DNA of 64,000 bases from Parasulfuritortus sp049322515 (GTDB taxonomy: Bacteria > Pseudomonadota > Gammaproteobacteria > Burkholderiales > Thiobacillaceae), in assembly GCA_049322515.1 (NCBI GenBank), contig JBMOQW010000029.1, positions 62,001-126,000 on the forward strand, written 5' to 3'. A program made the position numbers and the translations under genes. Numbering within the stretch: the first letter of the stretch is position 1; every line of letters starts with the position of its first letter. Positions 47,207 to 55,190 of the stretch are shown piece by piece. The notes beneath the pieces are model-generated. The model saw only the letters and a list, made by a program, of their open reading frames with translations. It did no database searches and had not been told where the DNA came from.

Positions 47207-47518
47207 ATGAGCCCTTATCGACACCACGTCTTTTTCTGCCTGAACGCACGCGAGGATGGCGCTGCCTGCTGTGCCGACCACAATGCCGAGGGCCTGTTCG
47301 AATACGCCAAGAAGCAGGCCAAGAAGCTGGGCCTGCACGGCAAGGGCGGCGATTGCCGGATCAATCGCGCCGGTTGCCTGGACCGCTGTGCCCAGGGCCC
47401 GGTCTGCGTGGTCTATCCGGACGCGGTCTGGTACACCTATGTCGACGAGGCCGACATCGACGAGATCCTGACCGCGCACCTGCGCGACGGCCAGGTGGTC
47501 GAACGCCTGAAGCTCTGA
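47207..47518 (+). CDS. Thioredoxin-fold [2Fe-2S] ferredoxin
   Basis: A 103-residue protein beginning YRHHVFFCLNARED, with cysteines at 11, 21, 22, 50, 57, 61 and 67 and the motif NRAGCLDRCAQGPVCVVYPD. This is the cyanobacterial/Aquifex-type thioredoxin-like [2Fe-2S] ferredoxin pattern, with the cluster bound by Cys11, one of Cys21/22, Cys57 and Cys61. The C-terminal WYTYVDEADIDEILTAHLRDG is typical. Its electron-transfer partner is unknown; it is followed closely by a hydrolase gene. Confidence 0.92.
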   Translation: MSPYRHHVFFCLNAREDGAACCADHNAEGLFEYAKKQAKKLGLHGKGGDCRINRAGCLDRCAQGPVCVVYPDAVWYTYVDEADIDEILTAHLRDGQVVERLKL

Positions 47519-47532
47519 AGCGGGCGACGCAG

Positions 47533-48144
47533 GTGGTCGCGGCGAAGCGCCACGTCCTGCACCTGGCCTGCCCAGGGGTCGAGATCGAGACCGTGGTCGA
47601 GGACCCGGGCGGCGATCCGATCGGCCTGGCCCTGATCGCCCACCCCCACCCCCTGCATGGCGGCAGTCTCGACAACAAGGTCGCGCACACCCTGGCGCGC
47701 GCCGCCCTGGCCCGCGGCCTGGTCGCGGTGCGCAGCAACTTCCGCGGCGTCGGCGCCAGCAGCGGCCAGTTCGACCACGGCATTGGCGAAACCGAGGATC
47801 TGCACTGTGTCGCCGAACAGATCGAAGCCCAGTTCGGCTACCTGCCCTGGACCCTGCTCGGCTTCTCGTTCGGCGCCTACGTCCAGCACCGCGTCGCCCG
47901 CCGGTTGCCGGCGCGGCAATTGATCCTGGTCGGTCCAGCGGTGACGATGTACGATTTCTCGCCGCCGGCGATTCCGACCACCATCGTGCACGGGGTCGAG
48001 GACGAATTGATCCCGCTTGCCCCCGTCGAGGCCTATGCCCGCGCGCACGGTATTCCGCTGATTCCGGTGCCCGGCGCCGGGCACTTCTTCCACGGCAAGC
48101 TGACCGACCTGAGAACCGAGATCGAAACCCTGCTCACGCCATGA
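47533..48144 (+). CDS. Alpha/beta hydrolase (YsgA/OsmC-type esterase fold)
   Basis: A 203-residue serine hydrolase-like protein. It has the oxyanion segment LIAHPHPLHGGSLDNKVAHT, the nucleophile elbow LGFSFGAYV, an Asp in GVEDELIPL and a His in GAGHFFHGKL. This is the small 'alpha/beta hydrolase family 6/dienelactone-like' group common in beta-proteobacteria. The start is uncertain: GTG 47533 gives a sensible protein, but the frame is open upstream into the ferredoxin gene. It overlaps the ABC ATPase by 4 bp. Substrate unknown. Confidence 0.8.
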   Translation: MVAAKRHVLHLACPGVEIETVVEDPGGDPIGLALIAHPHPLHGGSLDNKVAHTLARAALARGLVAVRSNFRGVGASSGQFDHGIGETEDLHCVAEQIEAQFGYLPWTLLGFSFGAYVQHRVARRLPARQLILVGPAVTMYDFSPPAIPTTIVHGVEDELIPLAPVEAYARAHGIPLIPVPGAGHFFHGKLTDLRTEIETLLTP

Positions 48145-49052
48145 CCGCGCCGCTCGAAATCTCCGGACTGACCAAGCGCTATGGGCCCACCGCCGTGGTC
48201 GACGGCCTCGACCTCCGGCTGGCGCCGGGCCGTTGCCATGGCCTGCTCGGCCCCAATGGGGCCGGCAAGACCACCACCCTGCGCCTGGCGCTGGGCCTGA
48301 TCGAAGCCGACGCCGGCACGGTCCGCCTGCTGGGCGAACCCATGCCGGCCGGCGGCCCGCGCGCACGGGCCCGGGTCGGCGTGGTGCCGCAAGCCGACAA
48401 CCTCGACCCCGATTTCAGCGTCCGGGAAAACCTGCTCGCCTATGGCCGTTATTTCGGCCTGGGGGCACGTGACCTCGATGGCCGCATCGACGAACTGCTC
48501 GACTTCGCCGGCCTCGCCGGCAAGGCGGACGCCAGCGTCCCCAGCCTGTCCGGCGGCATGAAGCGGCGCCTGACCCTGGCCCGCGCCCTGATCAACGACC
48601 CTGACCTGGTGATCCTCGACGAACCCACCACCGGCCTCGACCCGCAAGCCCGCCACCTGGTCTGGCAAGGCCTGCGCCGGCTCACTGCGCGCGGCAAGAC
48701 CCTGCTCTTGACCACCCATTTCATGGAGGAGGCCGAGCGCCTGTGCGACACGATCAGCATCGTCGACCGGGGCCGGGTGATCGTCGAAGGCGCGCCGCGC
48801 GACCTCATTCGCGGCCATGTCGAGCCCCATGTGGTGGAGGTCTTCGGCGAAGGCCTGGCCGACTGGCGATCGCGGGCCCAGAACCTGAGCCGACGCTGCG
48901 AGCTGACCGGCGAGACGCTGTTCTGCTACGTCGACGACCCCGGACCGGTCCTCGCCGACCTGGCACCGCGCGACGACGTCCGCTACCTGCATCGCCCGGC
49001 CAATCTCGAGGACGTGTTTCTCAAGCTGACCGGACGGGACCTGCGTGATTGA
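48141..49052 (+). CDS. ABC transporter ATP-binding protein, NodI type
   Basis: A 303-residue ABC-2 class ATPase: Walker A GPNGAGKTTT (about 38-47), signature LSGGMKRRLTLARALINDP (about 136), Walker B LVILDEPTTGLDP, and switch His in LLLTTHFMEEAERL. A C-terminal extension (about 230-303) follows the nucleotide domain as in NodI/DrrA-type exporters. It pairs with the permease at 49202-49954. Substrate unknown; NodIJ-like homologues in non-rhizobia are widespread and not linked to nodulation. Confidence 0.92.
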   Translation: MTAPLEISGLTKRYGPTAVVDGLDLRLAPGRCHGLLGPNGAGKTTTLRLALGLIEADAGTVRLLGEPMPAGGPRARARVGVVPQADNLDPDFSVRENLLAYGRYFGLGARDLDGRIDELLDFAGLAGKADASVPSLSGGMKRRLTLARALINDPDLVILDEPTTGLDPQARHLVWQGLRRLTARGKTLLLTTHFMEEAERLCDTISIVDRGRVIVEGAPRDLIRGHVEPHVVEVFGEGLADWRSRAQNLSRRCELTGETLFCYVDDPGPVLADLAPRDDVRYLHRPANLEDVFLKLTGRDLRD

Positions 49053-49095
49053 CGACGAGAAACACAGGCCCCTCCCATGAGACATGAGGAAACCT

Positions 49096-49172
49096 GCGTG
49101 ACCGGTGATTGGGTGGCGGCTCTTTGTCACGGGGGTATGGTCACGCCCTTGCGTCACGCCTTTAGGTCACGT
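49096..49172 (+). repeat. Heptamer repeat array between ABC ATPase and permease genes (copy B)
   Basis: One GCGTGAC (49096-49102) is followed by four GTCACGN heptamers at 49126, 49140, 49153 and 49166, spaced 14, 13 and 13 bp. Bases 49139-49163 are identical to 37711-37735 and the flanks are also alike. It lies inside an otherwise compact transporter operon and leaves about 150 bp between the two subunit genes. Confidence 0.85.
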
Positions 49173-49201
49173 TCCCTGCCTCGCCCACCCGCCCATCGAT
49201 C

Positions 49202-49954
49202 ATGAACTGGCTCCCCGTCTGGCAACGCAACTACCTGGTCTGGAAGAAACTGGCCATTCCGTCCATCCTTGGCAACCTGGCTGATCCGCTGTTGTACATG
49301 CTCGGCCTCGGCTACGGCCTGGGCCAGTTCCTGGGTGACGTGAACGGCGTGCCCTACCTGCATTTCCTGGCCGCCGGCACCCTCGCCTACAGCGTGATGA
49401 ACAGCGCCACCTTCGAGACCCTGTATTCCTCGTTCTCGCGCATGCACGTGCAGAAGACCTGGGACGCCATCCTGAACACGCCGTTGAGTCTGACCGACGT
49501 GCTGATCGGCGAATGGCTATGGGCTGCCTCCAAGAGCCTGCTCTCGGGGCTCGCCATCCTGGCGGTGATCTGGGCCCTCGACCTGTATGCCGACTTCGCG
49601 CTCACCCTCTGGCTGCTACCGGTCATCCTGCTCACCGGGCTGTGTTTCTCCGGACTCGGCCTGGCCGTCAATTCGGTGGCGCCCAACTACGATTTCTTCA
49701 TGTACTACTTCACTCTGGTGATCACCCCCATGGTCCTGCTCTCCGGCGTGTTCTACCCGCCCGACGCCCTACCGGCCTGGCTGGCCGCCTTCGCAGGTGC
49801 CTTGCCGCTCACCCATGCCATCGAGTTGGCCCGGCCGTTGGCGCTCGGCCAGATGCCGGCCCAACCGTTGTTGAATTGCACCATTCTGCTCGCCTACGGC
49901 CTGGCCGGCCTGGCCACCGGCCTCGTGTTGACACGTCGTCGCCTGTTACGCTAA
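49202..49954 (+). CDS. ABC-2 transporter permease, NodJ type
   Basis: A 250-residue permease with six hydrophobic helices. It begins MNWLPVWQRNYLVWKKLAIP and contains LGNLADPLLYMLGLGYGLG, VQKTWDAILNTPLSLTDVL and the ABC-2 signature region FYPPDALPAWLAAFAGALPLTH. The NodJ-like exporter permease would dimerise and pair with the upstream ATPase. The repeat array separates the two genes. Confidence 0.92.
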   Translation: MNWLPVWQRNYLVWKKLAIPSILGNLADPLLYMLGLGYGLGQFLGDVNGVPYLHFLAAGTLAYSVMNSATFETLYSSFSRMHVQKTWDAILNTPLSLTDVLIGEWLWAASKSLLSGLAILAVIWALDLYADFALTLWLLPVILLTGLCFSGLGLAVNSVAPNYDFFMYYFTLVITPMVLLSGVFYPPDALPAWLAAFAGALPLTHAIELARPLALGQMPAQPLLNCTILLAYGLAGLATGLVLTRRRLLR

Positions 49955-49993
49955 GCCATTGTCCAACCCAGGATTTATTGCTATCTAAGGGTG

Positions 49994-50428
49994 ATGAACC
50001 ATCTGCTCCTGCTCCTGGTGCCCGACAAGCAGGCCACGCTGATCGCCGTGGGCCTGTCGATCGTGGCCTTCCTGCTCGGGCTGCTGGACCTGGTGGGCCG
50101 GGATTTCGATGCCGCCCGGATCCACCTGAATCTCTCCGTGGCCATCATGGGCGCACTGTTCGTACTCAAGTTTCTGAGCATGCGCGCCACCTACCACATC
50201 GCCGAGCATGCCCAGGCGCAACTCCAGGAAAAGATGCGCCGCCTGCGCCAGGCACCCCGCCCCAAGGCGGCCTCCGAAGCCGAACAACTGGCGCAGGAGC
50301 GGGCAGAAATGGCCGAACTGGCGACACATCTGCGCCAAGCCTTGAACAACATCGAAGCCGATTCCCCGGTGCGGCCCAAGTACGAGGCCACCCTGGAGAT
50401 GCTGGAACGGATGGGCAAGAAAGCTTGA
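49994..50428 (+). CDS. Hypothetical membrane protein with coiled-coil tail
   Basis: A 144-residue protein with two N-terminal membrane helices (about 14-32 and 47-62) and a charged helical tail (about 70-140, QAQLQEKMRRLRQAPRP and EAEQLAQERAEMAELATHL) likely to be coiled coil. I do not recognise a named family. GTG 49991 and ATG 49994 are adjacent; TAAGGG precedes them. It lies 39 bp after the permease and converges with the metallopeptidase gene. Confidence 0.6.
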   Translation: MNHLLLLLVPDKQATLIAVGLSIVAFLLGLLDLVGRDFDAARIHLNLSVAIMGALFVLKFLSMRATYHIAEHAQAQLQEKMRRLRQAPRPKAASEAEQLAQERAEMAELATHLRQALNNIEADSPVRPKYEATLEMLERMGKKA

Positions 50429-50432
50429 TCGG

Positions 50433-51284
50433 CTACAGGCTGGCGCTGGAGAACGTATCGCAGGAAGACACCCTACCCCGATCCAGGCCGACCCTGAACC
50501 AGCGCATGCGCTGGTCGGAACTGCCGTGGGTGAAGCTGTCCGGCACCGCATAGCCTTGCGCCTGTTTCTGCAAGCGGTCGTCGCCGATGGCCGAGGCCGC
50601 AGCCATGGCTTCCTCGACGTCGCCCGATTCGAGCACCTGGCGGCTGGCGTGCGCGTGGTGCGCCCAGACCCCGGCCAGGCAGTCGGCTTGCAGTTCCAGC
50701 TTGACTGACAGCCGATTGCCCTCGGCCTCGCCGACCCGCTGGCGCGCGGCTTGCACCTTGTCCGAGATGCCCAGCAGATTCTGGACATGATGGCCGATCT
50801 CGTGGGCGATGACATAGGCCTGGGCAAAATCGCCCGGGGCCTGGAAACGCTGCTTGAGATCGCTGAAAAAGGACAGGTCGAGATAGACCTTCTGATCCCC
50901 CGGGCAATAGAACGGCCCCATGGCGGCTTGCCCGGTCCCGCACGCGGTCGGCGTGACGCCGGTGTAGAGCACCAGCTTGGGTTCCTGGTAGGCCCGCCCC
51001 CCCTGCTGGAAAAGGGCCTGCCAGGTATCCTCGGTATCGGCCAGGACCATGGACACGAAGCGCGCGGTCTCATCGTCGGCCGGGGGCGGACCGGCCTGCT
51101 CGACCGCCGCCGGCGGGCCGCCGACCAGGCCGGAGTTGAGCACCACGCCGGGGTCGACACCGAAGTACATGGCCACCAGCGCCAGGACGATCGTCCCGAT
51201 GCCGAGGCTCTTGCCGCCCACCGCCATGCGGCGGCCACGACGATCCTCGACGTTGCTGCTTTCCCTGCCGCGCCCGAACCGCAT
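50433..51284 (-). CDS. YpfJ/KPN_02809-family neutral zinc metallopeptidase
   Basis: A 283-residue protein starting MRFGRGRESSNVEDRRG, with one membrane helix (about 26-43) and a peptidase domain. The zinc motif is HEIGHH (His161, Glu162, His165), with the third ligand likely in the ELQADCLAGVWAHHA segment. Cys115 and Cys127 (ACGTGQ...FYCPGD) flank the entry region. ATG 51284 follows GAGGAGGGG. The substrate is unknown. It is 10 bp downstream of the pyrC' gene on the same strand. Confidence 0.9.
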   Translation of the reverse strand: MRFGRGRESSNVEDRRGRRMAVGGKSLGIGTIVLALVAMYFGVDPGVVLNSGLVGGPPAAVEQAGPPPADDETARFVSMVLADTEDTWQALFQQGGRAYQEPKLVLYTGVTPTACGTGQAAMGPFYCPGDQKVYLDLSFFSDLKQRFQAPGDFAQAYVIAHEIGHHVQNLLGISDKVQAARQRVGEAEGNRLSVKLELQADCLAGVWAHHAHASRQVLESGDVEEAMAAASAIGDDRLQKQAQGYAVPDSFTHGSSDQRMRWFRVGLDRGRVSSCDTFSSASL

Positions 51285-51294
51285 ACCCCCTCCT

Positions 51295-52575
51295 CTAACC
51301 GTGCGAACGGTAATCCAGATGCCCGTCGATGACGGTGTAGCGGACCTTGCCATGAAGCTCATGGCCCAGAAATGGCGAATTCTTACCAAGGCTGGCCAGG
51401 GTCTTGTGGCTGACCGTCCAGGCGGCGGTCGGGTCGAACACGCACAGGTCGGCCGGCTTGCCGACCCCGATCTGGCCGGCGTCGACGCCGAGGATGGCGG
51501 CCGGCTGACGGGTCACCCGATCCAGTGCCTGGGACAGCGACAGCCCGGCCTCGGCCGCCCACTTCAGGGTCAGCGGCAAGAGCAGCTCGACCCCGGTGGC
51601 GCCCGCCTCGGACTCCTGGAACGGCTTTTCCTTTTCGTTGGCGTCGACCGGGGCGTGGTCGGAACAAATGCAATCGATGGTCCCGTCGAGCAGGGCCTGG
51701 CGCAGGGCATCGCGGTCGCGCTGGCTGCGCAGGGGCGGAATCATGTGGCAATGGGCATTGAAGTCGGCGGTATCCAGTTCCGACAGGTGGACATGATGGA
51801 TGCCGACATCACAGGTCACCGGCAGGCCGTCGGCCTTGGCCCGGCGCACCATCTCTACGCCGGCGCGGCTGGACAGGCGGGCCAGGTGGAGCCGGCAGCC
51901 GGTTTCCCGGACCAGCAGCAGCAAGGTCTGCAAGGCGACTGTCTCGGCCGGCACCGGGATTGCCGGCAAGCCGTAGCGGGCCGAGACGACACCGTCGTGG
52001 ACCACGCCGTCCTTGGCCAGGTAGTAGTCTTGAGGCCGCAGCCAGAGTGGAAAGCCGAAGGTATAGGCGTACTCCATGGCACGCAGCAGGACCAGGGTGT
52101 TGACCATCGGCGCGTCGGCCTGGCTGAAGGCGACGCAGCCCGCCTCGTGCAACTCGGCCATCTCGGTCAGGCGCTCGCCCTTCAGCTTCCAGGTCAGCGC
52201 ACCGATCGGGTAGACGCGCGGCCCCGGGCTGTTCTTGGCGCGGAACTTGAGCATCTCGACCAGGCCCGGCTCGTCGAGCGGCGGATCGGTGTCGGGCGGG
52301 CAGGCCAGCGAGGTCACGCCGCCCACCGCCGCCGCGTGCATTTCCGACTCCAGCGTGGCCATGTACTCCAGGCCAGGCTCGCGCAGGCGCACCGACAAGT
52401 CGACCAGCCCGGGCGCCACCACCAGGCCGGTGGCGTCGATCTCGCTGTTGGCGTGGAAGTCGGCCGGTGCGTCGCCCAGGGCGACGATCTTGCCGGCCGC
52501 GACGTAGATGTCGCGCACCCCATCCAGCCCGCTGGCGGGGTCGACGACCCGGCCGTGCTTGATTGCGATCTTCAT
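51295..52575 (-). CDS. pyrC': Dihydroorotase homologue lacking the metal HxH motif (PyrC'-type ATCase partner)
   Basis: A 426-residue protein of the type I dihydroorotase family. Active enzymes have DxHxHxR near residue 60; this one reads DLSVRLREPG, with Ser61 and Arg63 in place of the two zinc His. CSDHAPVDANEKEKPF is kept. Such inactive copies are known in pyrB-pyrC' operons (for example Pseudomonas), where the protein is needed for assembly of the dodecameric aspartate transcarbamoylase and not for catalysis. Overlap with pyrB supports that reading. A true pyrC must then lie elsewhere. Confidence 0.88.
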   Translation of the reverse strand: MKIAIKHGRVVDPASGLDGVRDIYVAAGKIVALGDAPADFHANSEIDATGLVVAPGLVDLSVRLREPGLEYMATLESEMHAAAVGGVTSLACPPDTDPPLDEPGLVEMLKFRAKNSPGPRVYPIGALTWKLKGERLTEMAELHEAGCVAFSQADAPMVNTLVLLRAMEYAYTFGFPLWLRPQDYYLAKDGVVHDGVVSARYGLPAIPVPAETVALQTLLLLVRETGCRLHLARLSSRAGVEMVRRAKADGLPVTCDVGIHHVHLSELDTADFNAHCHMIPPLRSQRDRDALRQALLDGTIDCICSDHAPVDANEKEKPFQESEAGATGVELLLPLTLKWAAEAGLSLSQALDRVTRQPAAILGVDAGQIGVGKPADLCVFDPTAAWTVSHKTLASLGKNSPFLGHELHGKVRYTVIDGHLDYRSHG

Positions 52576-53543
52576 GCGTTGCCCCCCGAAGTCGTGTTCC
52601 CCGCCACCATGCTCATCACCGCCATCCGCACCGCGATGCCGAAGGTCACCTGCGGCAGGATCACCGAATGCTTGCCGTCGGCCACCCGGGAATCGATCTC
52701 GACGCCGCGGTTCATCGGCCCCGGGTGCATGACGATGGCGTCCGGCTTGGCCAGCTTGAGCTTCTCCGGGGTCAGCCCCCAATACTTGAAATACTCGCCC
52801 GAGGACGGCAGCAGCGCGCCCTGCATGCGCTCGTTCTGCAAGCGCAGCATGATCACCACGTCGCAATCCTTGAGGCCGGTCTCCATCTTGTGATGGACAT
52901 GCACGCCCATGCTGCCGACATCACGGGGCAGCAGGGTCTTGGGCGCCACCACGCGCACCTCGGGGCAGCCGAGGATGGTCAGCGCGTGGATCTGCGACCG
53001 GGCCACGCGCGAGTGCAGCACGTCGCCGACGATGGCCACGCGCAGGTTGTGGAAACCGCCCTTGTAGTGACGGATGGTGAACATGTCGAGCAGTCCCTGG
53101 GTCGGGTGCGCGCAGCGGCCGTCGCCGGCGTTGACCACCGAGATGTGCGGGGCGACGTGGCGAGCGATCAGGTGCGGTGCGCCGCTCGAGGCGTGGCGCA
53201 CCACGAACATGTCGGCCTGCATGGCCGACAGGTTGGCCACCGTGTCGAGCAGGGTCTCGCCCTTGTTGGTCGCCGAGGTGGCAATGTTCAGGTTGATGAC
53301 GTCGGCCGACAGGCGCTTGGCGGCGATCTCGAAGGTGGTGCGGGTGCGCGTCGAGTTCTCGAAGAACAGGTTGAACACCGCCTTGCCGCGCAACAGCGGC
53401 ACCTTCTTCACCTCGCGCTCGCCGACCGAGACGAACGACTCGGCGGTGTCGAGGATCTCGGTCAGGATGCGCTTGGGCAGGCCCTCCAGGGTCAGGAGGT
53501 GGCGCAGCTTGCCGTCGGCGGTCAGTTGCGGATTGGGAATCAC
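52572..53543 (-). CDS. pyrB: Aspartate carbamoyltransferase catalytic subunit
   Basis: A 323-residue ATCase. Carbamoyl-phosphate loop FENSTRTRTTFE (about 61-72), HPTQGLLDMFTIR (about 147), and HPGPMNRGVEI near the C-terminus. It catalyses carbamoyl phosphate plus aspartate to carbamoyl aspartate. GTG start 53543 has GGAGG 8 nt upstream and overlaps the pyrR stop; the 3' end overlaps pyrC' by 4 bp. No pyrI regulatory subunit is present, as expected when PyrC' is the partner. Confidence 0.97.
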   Translation of the reverse strand: MIPNPQLTADGKLRHLLTLEGLPKRILTEILDTAESFVSVGEREVKKVPLLRGKAVFNLFFENSTRTRTTFEIAAKRLSADVINLNIATSATNKGETLLDTVANLSAMQADMFVVRHASSGAPHLIARHVAPHISVVNAGDGRCAHPTQGLLDMFTIRHYKGGFHNLRVAIVGDVLHSRVARSQIHALTILGCPEVRVVAPKTLLPRDVGSMGVHVHHKMETGLKDCDVVIMLRLQNERMQGALLPSSGEYFKYWGLTPEKLKLAKPDAIVMHPGPMNRGVEIDSRVADGKHSVILPQVTFGIAVRMAVMSMVAGNTTSGGNA

Positions 53544-54034
53544 GGGGTCGCCTCCTTCAGGGCCAGGCTCAGGGTGCCGTCCTCGGCACGGGTCAGCGAG
53601 ACGTGCCGGCCCAGGTCGAGCACGGCGCCGATGTGACGGGCGCAAATCGGCAATTCGCGGCCGCCCCGGTCGACCAGCACCGCGAGGTCGATGCTGGCCG
53701 GACGGCCGTAGTCGAAGATCAGGTTCATGGCGGCACGGATGGTGCGTCCGGTATAGAGCACGTCGTCGACCAATAGGATCGGCCGCCCTTCGATCTCGAA
53801 CGGGATGTTCGACGGCTTGGCTTCAGGATGCAGGCCGATGCGGGAGAAGTCATCGCGGTAGAAGGCGATGTCGAGCACACCGCGCGGCAGGTCGAGGCCC
53901 AGGCGCGCGGCCAGGGCGTCCATCACCCAGACGCCGCCGGTATGGATGCCCAGCAGGGCCGTGTCGGGCGTCAGGCACGGCCGGATCGATTCGGCCAGGC
54001 GGTCGAGAAGGGCATTCGGATCAGGGAGATTCAT
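53540..54034 (-). CDS. pyrR: PyrR bifunctional regulator/uracil phosphoribosyltransferase family
   Basis: A 164-residue phosphoribosyltransferase-fold protein with the PRPP loop ILLVDDVLYTGRTIRAAM (about 90) and the N-terminal LLGIHTGGVWVMDALAARL. In Gram-positives PyrR binds pyr mRNA to attenuate; in proteobacteria it sits in the pyr operon and may keep UPRTase activity or regulate. I see no Bacillus-type binding-loop attenuator in the tight gaps here. ATG 54034 overlaps the end of ruvX by 14 bp. Confidence 0.92.
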   Translation of the reverse strand: MNLPDPNALLDRLAESIRPCLTPDTALLGIHTGGVWVMDALAARLGLDLPRGVLDIAFYRDDFSRIGLHPEAKPSNIPFEIEGRPILLVDDVLYTGRTIRAAMNLIFDYGRPASIDLAVLVDRGGRELPICARHIGAVLDLGRHVSLTRAEDGTLSLALKEATP

Positions 54035-54440
54035 GGGCAAAATAGTCCTGCAGGATTTCCTGGGCGGCCAGGCAGTCGATGGCCGCCTTGCGGGGCCGCG
54101 CGGCCTGGCCGGTTTCGCGCAGCCGGCGTTCCGCCTCGACCGAGGTCAGGCGTTCGTCGACCAGGCGCACGGGGAGGCCGAAACGGCCGTTCAATTGGTT
54201 GGCAAAGCGGCGGCAGCGCCGGGTGAGGTCGTGTTCCTGGCCGTCCAGGCCGAACGGCAGGCCGACCACCAGCTGCACCGGCCGCCATTCGCCGATCAGG
54301 TCGCCGATCCGGGCGAAACGCGGCGCATTGGCTTCCGACTCGATGGTTTCCAGGGGATGCGCCAGGCGGGTTTCCCATTCGCCCACCGCCACCCCGATGC
54401 GCTTCTCTCCGAAATCGAAGGCGAGCACGGCACCGTTCAT
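54021..54440 (-). CDS. ruvX: Putative pre-16S rRNA nuclease/Holliday junction resolvase YqgF
   Basis: A 139-residue RNase H-fold protein with the first catalytic Asp in VLAFDFGEKRIGVAVG, VVGLPFGLDGQEHDLTRR in the middle and VRLVDERLTSVEAERRL near the C-terminus. YqgF matures the 5' end of 16S rRNA in E. coli and has also been proposed as a resolvase. The algH-ruvX-pyr order is conserved in many beta- and gamma-proteobacteria. ATG 54440 shares a base with the algH stop (TGATG). Confidence 0.95.
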   Translation of the reverse strand: MNGAVLAFDFGEKRIGVAVGEWETRLAHPLETIESEANAPRFARIGDLIGEWRPVQLVVGLPFGLDGQEHDLTRRCRRFANQLNGRFGLPVRLVDERLTSVEAERRLRETGQAARPRKAAIDCLAAQEILQDYFAHESP

Positions 54441-55000
54441 CAAGCGTGACCGGCTTCTTCCGAAAGCATGGAGGGATCGATGCCCAGCAACTGCATGGCG
54501 GCATGGAAGCGCGCCTGCGGCGGCAGGTCGAAGATCAGCGCCGGATCGGCCGGCACCGTCAGCCAGGCATTCTGCTTGATTTCGCTTTCCAGCTGGCCCG
54601 GCCCCCAGCCGGCATAGCCGAGCGCGACGATGATCTGCGCCGGGCCTTCGCCCTGGGCCGCCGCCTCCAGGATGTCCTTGGATGTGGTGAGTCCCACCCG
54701 GTCATTGACCGACAGCGTGGAATTCCAGTGCCCGATCGGGCGATGCAGGACAAACCCGCGCTCGACCTGGACCGGACCGCCGAAGTAGGCCGGCTGCGGA
54801 CGCAACTGCGCGTCGTCGAGCGGGATGCCGATCTGCTCGAACAGCTTCTCCAGGGTCAGCTCGATCGGCCGGTTCACCACCACCCCCAGGGCGCCGTCTT
54901 CGTTGTGGTCGCAAATATAGGTCAACGCCCCGGCAAAATTCGGGTCGGTCATGTTGGGCATGGCGATCAGGAAATGATCGGTGAAATTTGCGTTCTCCAT
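54440..55000 (-). CDS. algH: AlgH/UPF0301 family protein
   Basis: A 186-residue protein with the family features NFTDHFLIAMPNMTDPNFAG at the N-terminus, GALGVVVNRPIELTLEKLFE, YFGGPVQVERGFVLHR, and LGYAGWGPGQLESEIKQNAW. AlgH was named for alginate regulation in Pseudomonas, but its biochemical function is unsettled. It is first in the algH-ruvX-pyrR-pyrB-pyrC' run and divergent from the photolyase gene; about 190 bp between them holds no gene. Confidence 0.93.
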   Translation of the reverse strand: MENANFTDHFLIAMPNMTDPNFAGALTYICDHNEDGALGVVVNRPIELTLEKLFEQIGIPLDDAQLRPQPAYFGGPVQVERGFVLHRPIGHWNSTLSVNDRVGLTTSKDILEAAAQGEGPAQIIVALGYAGWGPGQLESEIKQNAWLTVPADPALIFDLPPQARFHAAMQLLGIDPSMLSEEAGHA

Positions 55001-55190
55001 GGGGGCGGATTGTACTCCCGAGACCGTGGTGGCGCGTGGGGTCCGGAGGAATTTCAAGCGCGTCATGCCCCGCGCCCGCCCCCCCATCCCAGCCATCCGC
55101 TTCGACACCCCTTACGATTTTTACTTCTCCCCGTTCACCGCTAACATCCGACCTGAACCCGTGGCCTCAATGCCCCTCACTCCAACCTCC

